Shown here: positions 36,122-44,508 of the stretch, piece after piece
Numbering within the stretch: the first letter of the stretch is position 1
Layout of the letters: each line of letters opens with the position of its first letter
NCBI GenBank assembly: GCA_017434885.1
Contig: JAFSGE010000045.1
Location: 34,782 to 98,781, forward strand
Origin: Lachnospiraceae bacterium
GTDB taxonomy: Bacteria; Bacillota; Clostridia; Lachnospirales; Lachnospiraceae
Length of the DNA: 64,000 nucleotides
Reading direction: 5' to 3'
Program-made: the position numbers and the translations under genes
Notes under the pieces: model-generated
Database searches by the model: none
Told to the model about the DNA's origin: nothing
The model's input: only the letters and a program-made list of their open reading frames with translations

Positions 36122-37315
36122 ATGAATACACAACCAAATTATAAAAAAACACTGTTTGCCTGTTATCTTGGTTTTATTACGCAGGCCATTGCTGCGAATT
36201 TTGCACCGCTTTTATTTTTGACATTCAAGAATACATATGCAATATCACTGGACAAAATTGCACTCATTCCAATGGTGTTTTATCTTACACAGTTATTAAT
36301 TGATTTGGCTGCAACTAAATTTGTGGATAGAATAGGATACCGTAACTGCGTGGTTGCTTCACAGATTTTATCTGCGCTCGGGCTTGCTTTGCTTGCATTT
36401 TTGCCGGAAATATTGCCATCGCCGTTCGTTGGAATTTTAGTGGCGGTTGTTCTGTACGCTGTCAGTAGCGGATTGATTGAAGTTCTGATAAGTCCCATTG
36501 TGGAAGCTTGTCCTTTTGAAAACAAAGATGGCATGATGAGCTTGCTGCATTCTTTTTATTGTTGGGGGGCTGTTGGGGTAATTCTTGGTTCCACAATATT
36601 CTTTGCTGTGTTTGGGATAGAAAATTGGCGGATACTTACATTGATATGGGCATTATTGCCACTATATAATACCTTTAATTTTATTTCGTGTCCGATTGAA
36701 AGACTGGTGGAAGACGGAGAAGGTATGCAGGTTGGTCAGTTGCTACGGCTACCGCTGTTCTGGCTATTAGCGTTACTTATGGTTTGCTCGGGTGCATCGG
36801 AGATATCCATGGCTCAATGGGCATCTGCATTTACTGAATCGGCAATGGGTGTTTCCAAAACGGTAGGTGATTTGACAGGAACATGTATGTTTGCCGTATT
36901 TATGGGATTAGCCCGTGTTTTTTATGGGAAAATGAGTGAAAAACTTGATTTGACCAAAACAATGCTTGCAAGCGGTATGTTATGCATTCTTTGTTATTTA
37001 CTTGCATCATTGTCAACGTTGCCGATTTTGGGACTTGCAGGATGTGCATTGTGCGGCCTTTCGGTAGGTATTATGTGGCCGGGAACTCTTAGTATTTCAG
37101 CACAGAAATGCCCTACCGGCGGAACTGCAATGTTTGCATTTTTGGCGTTGGCGGGGGACTTGGGCGGTTCTCTTGGTTCATCGGTAGTTGGAGTATTTGC
37201 TGATTTCGCGGATGGAAATCTGAAAGCGGGGTTACTGGCAGCTACATTCTTTCCGCTGCTGCTAATAATTGGTTTGGTTATTTTGAAAAGAGTTGTAAAT
37301 AAGGTGTTACCATAG
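36122..37315 (+). CDS. MFS transporter
   Basis: Major facilitator of 397 residues with 12 hydrophobic segments. The motif between helices 2 and 3 (VDRIGYRNCV) matches the MFS pattern, and its repeat is seen at KMSEKLDLTK. The frame extends to 36056, but AAGGAG at 36109 fits ATG 36122. The substrate is unknown; the neighbouring AraC gene and a general likeness to sugar permeases such as FucP suggest a sugar or related polar compound. Confidence 0.82.
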   Translation: MNTQPNYKKTLFACYLGFITQAIAANFAPLLFLTFKNTYAISLDKIALIPMVFYLTQLLIDLAATKFVDRIGYRNCVVASQILSALGLALLAFLPEILPSPFVGILVAVVLYAVSSGLIEVLISPIVEACPFENKDGMMSLLHSFYCWGAVGVILGSTIFFAVFGIENWRILTLIWALLPLYNTFNFISCPIERLVEDGEGMQVGQLLRLPLFWLLALLMVCSGASEISMAQWASAFTESAMGVSKTVGDLTGTCMFAVFMGLARVFYGKMSEKLDLTKTMLASGMLCILCYLLASLSTLPILGLAGCALCGLSVGIMWPGTLSISAQKCPTGGTAMFAFLALAGDLGGSLGSSVVGVFADFADGNLKAGLLAATFFPLLLIIGLVILKRVVNKVLP

Positions 37316-37499
37316 AAGAGATTGAGGCGTTAAAACAAACGCTTTGATACTTGCGAAAAGTGTTTGATGATGATAGGATAATAATTACGGTATAAAAATT
37401 CATAATTAATAATTACAGAATGCGCAGTGATGCAGACAGAAAGCAGATAAAAACAGATATGCGGTGAGATGATACCCGCGTGCAGAAATGAGGGAGAAC
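37316..37499 (+). other. argS leader region with alternative hairpins
   Basis: This 184-nt gap has no convincing gene. At 37326-37366 two hairpins compete for the same AACGC: GGCGTT with AACGCT, or CAAACGCTTT with AAAGTGTTTG. No T run follows. I looked for a T-box (GGTGGNACCGCG-type core) because argS follows; GATGATACCCGCG near 37470 is only a weak resemblance and I do not call one. Confidence 0.35.
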
Positions 37500-39266
37500 A
37501 TGAAGAAATTTCTTGAATTAATATCAGAAGAAATGAAACAGGCATTTGAGGCGGCAGGCTATGACAGAGAGCTTGGTAAGATGACTTTGTCCAACCGCCC
37601 GGACCTTTGTGAATATCAGTGTAACGGTGCTATGGCAGGAGCTAAATTATACAAGAAAGCACCTATTATGATTGCAAATGAAGTGGCAGAAAAGCTGCAG
37701 GGCAGCAAAGTATTTTCTGAGGTAAGTGCTGTCGCACCCGGTTTCCTTAATTGTAAGGTGCAGGAATCCTTTGTGGGAGCATATCTTGCCGAGATGGCAC
37801 AGTTAGAGAAATTCGGTCTGGAAATGCCGGAAAATCCTGATAAAGTAATTATCGATTACGGCGGTCCTAATGTGGCGAAGCCTCTTCATGTGGGACATCT
37901 CCGTTCTGCGGTAATTGGCGAAAGTATTAAGAGAATTGTGCGCTATGCGGGACATGAAATTATCGGTGACATTCATTTGGGTGATTGGGGCCTGCAGATG
38001 GGTCTTATCTGTACCGAAGTGCAGGAGCGTCAGCCGGATTTAGTATATTTTGATGAAAGCTATGAAGGTGAATATCCGGCAGAAGCACCCTTTACCATTG
38101 CGGAGCTAGGGGAAATTTATCCCACTGCATCCGCGAAATCAAAAGAAGATGAAGCTTATAAAGAAAAAGCACTGGAAGCGACCTCTAAAATTCAGTCGGG
38201 GGTACGCGGTTACCGCGCACTTTGGAAACAGATTATGGCAGTTTCCATACCGGATCTTAAGAAAAACTATGAAAATCTGAATGTAGAGTTTGAACTTTGG
38301 AAGGGAGAATCCGATGTTCATGACCTGATTCCGGGAATGGCAGAAAAGATGAAAGCCGACGGCCTTGCTTATATGAGTGAAGGTGCGCTTGTAGTAGATA
38401 TTAAGGAAGAAAGTGATACCAAGGAAATTCCTCCCTGCATGATTTTGAAGTCAGATGGTGCGGCACTTTATACAACAACTGATTTGGCAACGATTTTGGA
38501 ACGTATGAATGACTATCAGCCTGACAGAATGATTTATTTAACAGATAAGCGTCAGGAGCTTCATTTTGAGCAGGTATTCCGCTGCGCACGTAAGACAGGG
38601 CTGGTAACACCGGAAACAGGACTTTTGCATATCGGCTTCGGAACCGTAAACGGTAAGGACGGAAAGCCTTTTAAAACCCGTGACGGCGGAGTAATGCGTC
38701 TTGAGATGCTGATTGATGAGATTAATGAAGAAATGTACCGCAAGATTACAGACAATCGCGAAGTGTCCGAGGAAGAAGCGAAGCAGACTGCGAAAATTGT
38801 AGCACTTGCGGCAATTAAATACGGTGACTTATCCAATCAGGCGGCTAAAGATTATATTTTTGATATTGATAAATTTACTTCCTTTGAGGGAGATACAGGC
38901 CCGTACATTCTTTATACCATTGTGCGAATCAAGTCTATCTTAAATAAATACAAAGAACAGGGCGGCAATTTGGAACAGGTGACAATGCAAGCGCCCGGCA
39001 ATGAGTCTGAAAAGGCACTTTGCTTAGAACTTGCCAAGTTTAATGCCATGATGGAAGCAGCCTGTGAGGAAACTGCACCTCATAAGGTATGTGCCTACAT
39101 TTATGATTTGGCAAACGCATTCAACAAGTTCTATCACGAAACCAAGATTCTTTCCGAAGAAGATGAGACAAAGAAGAAGGGGTATATTGCGTTGCTTCTG
39201 CTTACCAGAAATGTATTGGAAACCTGTATCGATGTGCTTGGTTTTTCTGCACCGGAGCGTATGTAA
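37500..39266 (+). CDS. argS: Arginyl-tRNA synthetase
   Basis: Charges tRNA-Arg. The 588-residue class I enzyme has the N-terminal Add1 domain, the HIGH-type motif VAKPLHVGHLRSAVIG, FKTRDGGVMRLEML near the KMSK-equivalent position, and the C-terminal anticodon-binding helices ending VLGFSAPERM, where the terminal RM is conserved. ATG 37488 and ATG 37500 are in frame; AGGGAG at 37491-37496 and the family's usual MKKFLELISEE opening favour 37500. It is followed after 8 nt by a VTC-domain gene. Confidence 0.95.
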   Translation: MKKFLELISEEMKQAFEAAGYDRELGKMTLSNRPDLCEYQCNGAMAGAKLYKKAPIMIANEVAEKLQGSKVFSEVSAVAPGFLNCKVQESFVGAYLAEMAQLEKFGLEMPENPDKVIIDYGGPNVAKPLHVGHLRSAVIGESIKRIVRYAGHEIIGDIHLGDWGLQMGLICTEVQERQPDLVYFDESYEGEYPAEAPFTIAELGEIYPTASAKSKEDEAYKEKALEATSKIQSGVRGYRALWKQIMAVSIPDLKKNYENLNVEFELWKGESDVHDLIPGMAEKMKADGLAYMSEGALVVDIKEESDTKEIPPCMILKSDGAALYTTTDLATILERMNDYQPDRMIYLTDKRQELHFEQVFRCARKTGLVTPETGLLHIGFGTVNGKDGKPFKTRDGGVMRLEMLIDEINEEMYRKITDNREVSEEEAKQTAKIVALAAIKYGDLSNQAAKDYIFDIDKFTSFEGDTGPYILYTIVRIKSILNKYKEQGGNLEQVTMQAPGNESEKALCLELAKFNAMMEAACEETAPHKVCAYIYDLANAFNKFYHETKILSEEDETKKKGYIALLLLTRNVLETCIDVLGFSAPERM

Positions 39267-39274
39267 GGAGCATT

Positions 39275-39943
39275 ATGCGGCACGAGTATAAGCACAGAAT
39301 CACTTACGAAGATTATCTGGTGATTCGAAGCAGACTAAAACATCTGGCAAAGCAGGACGCCCATGTAGGCAGAGACGGACAGTACACCATACACAGCTTA
39401 TATTTTGACAATCTTTCTGATAAGGCGCTCCGTGAAAAACTGGACGGGGCAGATAAACGGGAGAAGTTCCGAATTCGTTATTATAATGATGATACGGACT
39501 ATATCAGACTGGAAAAGAAAAGTAAAATTCACGGGCTTTGTGATAAGCAGTCAGCACCTCTTACCAGGGAAGAGGTAGTGAAAATCTGTAACGGTGATAT
39601 CGGGTTTCTGCTGCAGTCGGATAAACCGCTTTTGCAGGAACTTTATGCCAAGATGAAGCATCAGATGCTAAAGCCCAGAGTAATTGTGGATTATGAACGG
39701 GAGCCTTATGTGTATGCACCCGGTAATGTCAGGATTACATTTGATAAAAATATACGGACGAGTCTGTACCATGACCGCTTCTTTGATGGTGAGTACAGTA
39801 GCGTACCGGCAGAAGAAGGGTGCATTATTCTGGAAGTAAAATACGATGCCTTTTTGCCGGAAATTATGGAACAGGCAGTGAGAGTGCCGAACAGACAATC
39901 ATCTGCATTCAGCAAGTATGCGGTCTGCAGAAAATTCGGCTAG
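39275..39943 (+). CDS. VTC-domain (polyphosphate polymerase-like) protein
   Basis: A 222-residue protein covering one VTC domain, the catalytic fold of yeast polyphosphate polymerase. The basic tunnel residues are seen in RHEYKHRITYEDYLVIRSRL, REKFRIRYYND, IRLEKKSK and RVIVDYEREPYV, with the late acidic strand IILEVKYDAFLPE. Bacterial members are widespread next to DUF4956 proteins, and their product has rarely been tested. It starts 8 nt after argS and is followed by the DUF4956 gene after 52 nt, a recurrent pairing. Confidence 0.87.
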   Translation: MRHEYKHRITYEDYLVIRSRLKHLAKQDAHVGRDGQYTIHSLYFDNLSDKALREKLDGADKREKFRIRYYNDDTDYIRLEKKSKIHGLCDKQSAPLTREEVVKICNGDIGFLLQSDKPLLQELYAKMKHQMLKPRVIVDYEREPYVYAPGNVRITFDKNIRTSLYHDRFFDGEYSSVPAEEGCIILEVKYDAFLPEIMEQAVRVPNRQSSAFSKYAVCRKFG

Positions 39944-39995
39944 GATATCAGGCTATGAGAAAGGACAATCCGATTGCTGTTTTGAGTAGCGGATT

Positions 39996-40679
39996 ATGAG
40001 TGAAACGATGAGTTTTAGTGATGTGTTTAAATCATCCTTTTTAGAAAAAGCAACAGAATTTGCCATTGTGGATTTTGTGATTGCCATGGCTCTTTCTTTT
40101 GCGTTGGGGTTATTTATCTTTTATATTTACAAAAAGACTTATAACGGAGTGATGTACTCTGCCGGATTCGGACTGTCCCTGATGGCAATGTCCATGATTA
40201 CCACGTTAGTGATTCTGGCAGTAACCTCCAATGTGATTTTGTCCTTAGGTATGGTGGGCGCACTTTCTATTGTGCGTTTCAGAACAGCCATCAAGGAACC
40301 CATGGATATTGCTTTTTTGTTTTGGGCAATTGCAGTTGGAATTGTGCTTGGCGCAGGTTTAATTCCCCTTGCGGTGTTCGGCTCTCTTTTTGTAGGAGTG
40401 ATTTTGTATGTGTTTGCAAACCGTAAAGTATTTGATAAGCCCTATATCATGATTATTCATTGTGAGAATAAGGAAGCGGAAAAGCAGGCACTTGATGCGA
40501 CAAGCCGGTTAGTAAAAAAGCAGGTATTAAAGTCAAAAACTGTCTCAAAAGGAAGCATTGAAATGACATTAGAGGTGCGGCTTAAGGGAGAAGATGCGGA
40601 TTTTGTAAATGAGATTTCGGAACTTGCCGGAGTTTCGGATGTAGTGCTTGTCAGCTACAACGGAGATTATATGTCATAA
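39996..40679 (+). CDS. DUF4956 membrane protein
   Basis: A 227-residue protein with about four N-terminal membrane helices (about 20-140), including the family signature LSLGMVGALSIVRFRTAIKE, and a soluble C-terminal domain with a ferredoxin-like feel (about 148-225; SIEMTLEVRLKGEDADFVNE). DUF4956 genes are commonly linked to VTC-domain genes, so the pair may make or export a polymer, an inference. The ribosome binding site is weak. It is 18 nt before an MBL-fold gene. Confidence 0.85.
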   Translation: MSETMSFSDVFKSSFLEKATEFAIVDFVIAMALSFALGLFIFYIYKKTYNGVMYSAGFGLSLMAMSMITTLVILAVTSNVILSLGMVGALSIVRFRTAIKEPMDIAFLFWAIAVGIVLGAGLIPLAVFGSLFVGVILYVFANRKVFDKPYIMIIHCENKEAEKQALDATSRLVKKQVLKSKTVSKGSIEMTLEVRLKGEDADFVNEISELAGVSDVVLVSYNGDYMS

Positions 40680-40697
40680 ATCAGAGGATAATAACCG

Positions 40698-41672
40698 ATG
40701 AGGGAGTATAACAGACAACCACAAAAAAGAAATAAAGTAAGATGTAAAAAGCAGAAGGAATTTCTGCTTTTTCTGTTCCTTGTCGTGTTTATCATGGCAG
40801 GAATCTTTGTGGGGAATCATGTTTCGTTACAGGAGAAAGAAAACCGGAAAACGGATAAAGCGGAAGATAAGACAGCAGATGAGCAGGAAAGTGAAGAGAA
40901 TACATGGCAGGATTTGCAAAAGCAGGAGGGACTGGAGGTTCATTTCGTGGATGTAGGACAAGGAGACGCCACTTTGATTATCTGCGGAGAACATGCCATG
41001 CTGATTGATGCGGGAGATAACAACAAAGGAACTGCCGTACAGTACTATTTGCAAAAGCAGGGAGTGACCAAACTGGACTATCTGATAGGAACTCATCCGG
41101 ACGCAGACCATATAGGAGGCCTTGATGTGATAATCACAAAATTTGACTGCAATAGGATTATCATGCCGGAAGTGCAAAGGGACATGGCAACTTACCGGGA
41201 TGTAATTGACGCCATGGAGTACAAACAATATCGGAATACCAGGCCTATGGTAGGAACACAATATTTTCTTGGGGATGCCGTCTTTACGGTTGTGGCACCT
41301 GTGGGAAACTACGGTGAAGAATATAATAATTATTCTGTGGGGATTTTGCTTACTTATGGGGAAAATAAGTTTTTGTTTACGGGAGATGCGGAAAGAATGG
41401 CGGAATATGATATGTTGCAAACCGGCATCGATTTAAGTGCAGATGTGTTGAAAGTGGGGCATCACGGCAGCAGTGATTCCACAAGCAAGAGTTTTTTGGA
41501 GGCGGTCAGTCCCAAGTATGCGGTGATAAGCTGCGGAGCAGACAATGATTACGGGCATCCCCATAGAAGAACAATGGATATTTTGGAGGAAAGCGGGATA
41601 GCGGTGTACAGAACCGATGAGCTGGGAGACATTGTTTTTTATTCTGACGGACAGAATATAATGGTGAATTAA
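40698..41672 (+). CDS. Secreted/anchored ComEC-like metallo-beta-lactamase-fold protein
   Basis: Product of 324 residues with a basic N terminus, one membrane helix (about 23-43), a charged stalk and an MBL domain related to the C-terminal part of ComEC. Seen: VHFVDVGQGDATLIICG, the metal motif GTHPDADHIGGLDV, LLTYGENKFLFTGDAE, LKVGHHGSSDSTS and the late YGHPHRRTMDIL. The helix probably points the catalytic domain outside. Related stand-alone proteins are thought to be nucleases or phosphodiesterases. It is last in a run with the VTC and DUF4956 genes. Confidence 0.87.
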   Translation: MREYNRQPQKRNKVRCKKQKEFLLFLFLVVFIMAGIFVGNHVSLQEKENRKTDKAEDKTADEQESEENTWQDLQKQEGLEVHFVDVGQGDATLIICGEHAMLIDAGDNNKGTAVQYYLQKQGVTKLDYLIGTHPDADHIGGLDVIITKFDCNRIIMPEVQRDMATYRDVIDAMEYKQYRNTRPMVGTQYFLGDAVFTVVAPVGNYGEEYNNYSVGILLTYGENKFLFTGDAERMAEYDMLQTGIDLSADVLKVGHHGSSDSTSKSFLEAVSPKYAVISCGADNDYGHPHRRTMDILEESGIAVYRTDELGDIVFYSDGQNIMVN

Positions 41673-41681
41673 GAAGATAAT

Positions 41682-41711
41682 TTGACAATTATTGAAGCGG
41701 TTTGTTATAGT
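41682..41711 (+). promoter_or_regulatory. Strong promoter of the MATE exporter gene
   Basis: A perfect -35 TTGACA (41682-41687) is 18 bp from TATAGT (41706-41711), which also has an upstream TG (extended -10). Confidence 0.75.
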
Positions 41712-41772
41712 TCTTTGAAATCGGCTGTGCTATAACCAATGTTAGAGAAACTTTGTTTAGAGAAAGGCATGG

Positions 41773-43128
41773 TTGTTTTTCATGAAGACTTACGTAAAAG
41801 ATATGACTGTGGGGAATCCCACAAGTTTATTGTTGGCATTTATGTTACCTATGGTAATAGGAAATGTATTTCAGCAGTTTTATAATATGGTAGATTCCAT
41901 GATTGTGGGAAAATATGTGGGCGCGGATGCGCTGGCGGCAGTGGGAGCTACCGGTTCCTTGAATTTTTTGATTTTTTCCCTTTGCGGCGGTATGTCAAAT
42001 GGTATCGGTATTATTATTTCCCAGTATTTTGGTGCGGGTAATGACGAAGGTGTAAAGAAGGCCATTGCCAATGCAACTTACATTATGGCATTTGTGGCAA
42101 CCATGATGGGGGTAATCGGCTTTGTGTTTGCAAAACCCTTACTTGCATTTTTGAATACACCGGCAGATATCCTTGATACTGCAGCGCTTTATATGCAGAT
42201 TATGAGTGCCGGTATCTTTGCGGTTGCGTTGTATAACTGTATTGCGGCAATTCTCAGGGCTATCGGGGATTCCAAGACACCGCTTTATTTCCTGATTGTA
42301 GCCAGTATTTTGAATGTTGTGCTGGATTTATTATTTGTCAGAGTATTTCATATGGGCGTAGCCGGTGCGGGAATTGCAACCATCATTGCACAGCTTCTTT
42401 CCGGTGTGGGAAGTCTTATTTTTGCACTGAAAAAGAACGTTTATTTTAAACTTCAGCGGGAACATATGCAGGTGGAAAAAGATATTATCAGACATTGTAT
42501 CAGAATGGGTGTACCGCTTGCCTTCCAAAGTTCTCTGATTGCAATATCCTGTGTGGCTTTGCAGAGTGTGGTAAATACATTCGGTTCCGTGGTGGTGGCG
42601 GCGTTTACCGCAACAGGCAGAATTGAGCAGTTGGTGCAGCAGCCTTATAATTCCTTGGGTATGGCGATTTCGACTTATACCGGACAGAATGTGGGAGCGG
42701 GAAAAATTGACAGGGTACGCCAGGGCTTTCGTAAAGCCTGTATCATTATGGCAGTTTTCTCTTTTGTAATGCTCCCCCTTGCGCAGTTTGGCGGGGAATG
42801 GATTATGAAGCTGTTTGTAAATGATATTGAGGTTATCGAACTGGGAACGCAGGCTTTGAAAATTACCAGTTGGTTTTACTTATTCTTAGGATGTATTTAT
42901 GTGGCAAGAGGCATGTTAAACGGAGCGGGAGATGCGGCTTTTGCATTTGCCAACGGACTGATAGAGATGGCAGGAAGAATCTGCTTTGCAAAGCCTCTTA
43001 CCATGATTCCGATGGTAGGCGTTTGGGGTGTATGGCTGGCGACGGCACTGACATGGTTTGTTACAGGCATTATCAGTATGCTCCGATATGCACAGGGAAA
43101 ATGGAAAATGAATGTAAAGGAAGCATAA
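41773..43128 (+). CDS. MATE-family efflux transporter
   Basis: A 451-residue exporter with 12 membrane helices. It opens with DMTVGNPTSLLLAFMLPMVIGNVFQQFYNMVDSMIVGKYVG-type sequence (seen from residue 10), the hallmark of the MATE superfamily, and repeats a similar pattern after residue 230 (GVPLAFQSSLIAISCVALQS). It uses an ion gradient to export drugs or metabolites. TTG 41773 lies 5 nt after AAAGG, while ATG 41782 is in frame but 14 nt away; the start is uncertain by three codons. A strong promoter and terminator make this a single-gene unit. Confidence 0.92.
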   Translation: MFFMKTYVKDMTVGNPTSLLLAFMLPMVIGNVFQQFYNMVDSMIVGKYVGADALAAVGATGSLNFLIFSLCGGMSNGIGIIISQYFGAGNDEGVKKAIANATYIMAFVATMMGVIGFVFAKPLLAFLNTPADILDTAALYMQIMSAGIFAVALYNCIAAILRAIGDSKTPLYFLIVASILNVVLDLLFVRVFHMGVAGAGIATIIAQLLSGVGSLIFALKKNVYFKLQREHMQVEKDIIRHCIRMGVPLAFQSSLIAISCVALQSVVNTFGSVVVAAFTATGRIEQLVQQPYNSLGMAISTYTGQNVGAGKIDRVRQGFRKACIIMAVFSFVMLPLAQFGGEWIMKLFVNDIEVIELGTQALKITSWFYLFLGCIYVARGMLNGAGDAAFAFANGLIEMAGRICFAKPLTMIPMVGVWGVWLATALTWFVTGIISMLRYAQGKWKMNVKEA

Positions 43129-43134
43129 AAGTCG

Positions 43135-43163
43135 GCAGGGGGTTGAATTTCCCCCTGCTTTCT
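43135..43163 (+). terminator. Terminator after the MATE gene
   Basis: GCAGGGGG (43135-43142) and CCCCCTGC (43151-43158) form a perfect 8-bp GC-rich stem followed by TTTCTT. Its loop contains TTGAAT. Confidence 0.9.
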
Positions 43164-43172
43164 TAGTATAAT
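43143..43172 (+). promoter_or_regulatory. Possible RNase H promoter overlapping the terminator
   Basis: TTGAAT (43143-43148), in the loop of the preceding terminator, and TATAAT (43167-43172) are 18 bp apart. A second TA-rich stretch follows, so the exact -10 is uncertain. Confidence 0.4.
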
Positions 43173-43214
43173 AATAAATTATAGTGTTGAAAGCAATGAC
43201 AGAAGGAAGGGCAT

Positions 43215-43817
43215 ATGGCAGCAAAGTTTTATGCAGTAAAAAAAGGTCTTACCACAGGCATTTTTACCTCATGGGAGGAATGTAAAGCCAGTGTACACGG
43301 TTACCCCGGTGCAGAGTATAAAAGTTTTAAGACCATGCAGGAAGCAAAGATTTATCTGGGAGAAGATGCGCCTGTGCTTGCAGGACAGATTAAGGAAAAT
43401 GGCCGTGTTCCGATTTATGTAGATGGCAGTTTTAACAGTGTTACCAACGAATTTTCCTATGGAGTGGTGGTGCTTTTGCCGGAAAAAGAGGAAACCTTTT
43501 CAAAGAAATTTAATGACCCGGAATTAGCATCCATGCACAATGTGGCAGGAGAAATCAAAGGCGCAGAGGCGGCCATGCAGTATGCCATAGATAACAAAAT
43601 ACCAAAGATAGCGATTTATCATGATTACGAAGGGATTGCCAAGTGGTGCTTGGGAGTATGGAAGGCAAATAAAGAAGGAACCAAGGCCTACAAAGCATTT
43701 TATGAGCAGGCGAAAGAATGCGTGGACATTAAATTTGTGAAAGTGGCCGGACATTCCGGTGACAAATATAATGATATGGCGGATGAACTTGCAAAAGAAG
43801 CATTAGGAATTTTATAG
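43215..43817 (+). CDS. rnhA: Ribonuclease H with N-terminal hybrid-binding domain
   Basis: Removes RNA from RNA:DNA hybrids. The 200-residue product has the N-terminal caulimovirus-viroplasmin/HBD fold (KFYAVKKGLTTGIFTSWEEC, about 4-47) and an RNase H domain with the acidic set: VDGSFN, AGEIKGAEAAMQYA, YHDYEGIAKW and NDMADELAKEAL. This domain order is that of eukaryote-like RNase HI found in many Clostridia. AGGAAGG before ATG 43215 supports the start. Confidence 0.93.
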   Translation: MAAKFYAVKKGLTTGIFTSWEECKASVHGYPGAEYKSFKTMQEAKIYLGEDAPVLAGQIKENGRVPIYVDGSFNSVTNEFSYGVVVLLPEKEETFSKKFNDPELASMHNVAGEIKGAEAAMQYAIDNKIPKIAIYHDYEGIAKWCLGVWKANKEGTKAYKAFYEQAKECVDIKFVKVAGHSGDKYNDMADELAKEALGIL

Positions 43818-43835
43818 AACGAGGGAGAGAGTCAG

Positions 43836-44456
43836 ATGAAAGTATTATTGATTAACGGAAGTCCAAACGCAAAAGGATGTACTTACACCGCTTTGTCGGA
43901 AGTGGCAAAGGCTTTGGAAGAAAACGGAGTAGAGACAGAAATAGCACAGCTTGGTGGTAAGCCGGTGAGAGGATGTATCGGTTGTAACGGATGCGCAGGA
44001 AAAGAGCGTTGTGTTTTTGATGATGATGTAACCAATGAGATGATTGCCAAGATGGAAAGTGCAGATGGATTGATTATCGGTTCACCTGTTTATTTTGCAT
44101 CACCCAACGGTAATTTAATGAGTATGCTTGACAGAATGTTCTATGCAGGTAAATGCTTTGCGCATAAGCCGGCAGCAGCGGTTGCGTCTGCCCGCCGTGC
44201 AGGAACTACGGTTACTTTGGATGATATCAGCAAGTATTTCGGAATCAGACAGATGCCGGTGGTGTCATCTACTTACTGGAATATGGTTCACGGCAGCAAG
44301 CCGGAGGACGTACTGAAAGATGAAGAAGGTATGCAGACTATGAGAAATCTGGGCAAAAATATGGCGTGGCTTTTGAAATGCATCGAGAGCGGCAAGCAGA
44401 ATGGAATTGTAGTGCCGGATGCGGAGACGGGAAGCAGAACAAATTTCATCAGATAA
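43836..44456 (+). CDS. Flavodoxin-fold NAD(P)H-dependent oxidoreductase with Cys pairs
   Basis: A 206-residue flavodoxin-like protein. The FMN phosphate loop is LLINGSPNAKGCTYTAL; GSPVYFASPNGNLMSMLDRM is the second flavin contact. RGCIGCNGCAGKERC near residue 50 has four Cys, as in iron-sulfur flavoproteins and related NADPH-dependent FMN reductases, though this exact spacing alone does not prove a cluster. Cytoplasmic redox enzyme; the partner is unknown. It follows rnhA by 18 nt with GAGGGAGAG before the ATG. Confidence 0.86.
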   Translation: MKVLLINGSPNAKGCTYTALSEVAKALEENGVETEIAQLGGKPVRGCIGCNGCAGKERCVFDDDVTNEMIAKMESADGLIIGSPVYFASPNGNLMSMLDRMFYAGKCFAHKPAAAVASARRAGTTVTLDDISKYFGIRQMPVVSSTYWNMVHGSKPEDVLKDEEGMQTMRNLGKNMAWLLKCIESGKQNGIVVPDAETGSRTNFIR

Positions 44457-44508
44457 ATGTCTGTAAGCGGGAATTGTGACCAATAATAATGACGAGGAGG
44501 GAATCAAA

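Noticed and set aside
37440-37499. T-box leader of argS
   Set aside because: GATGATACCCGCG loosely recalls the T-box core, but there is no full antiterminator, no stem I and no terminator T run.
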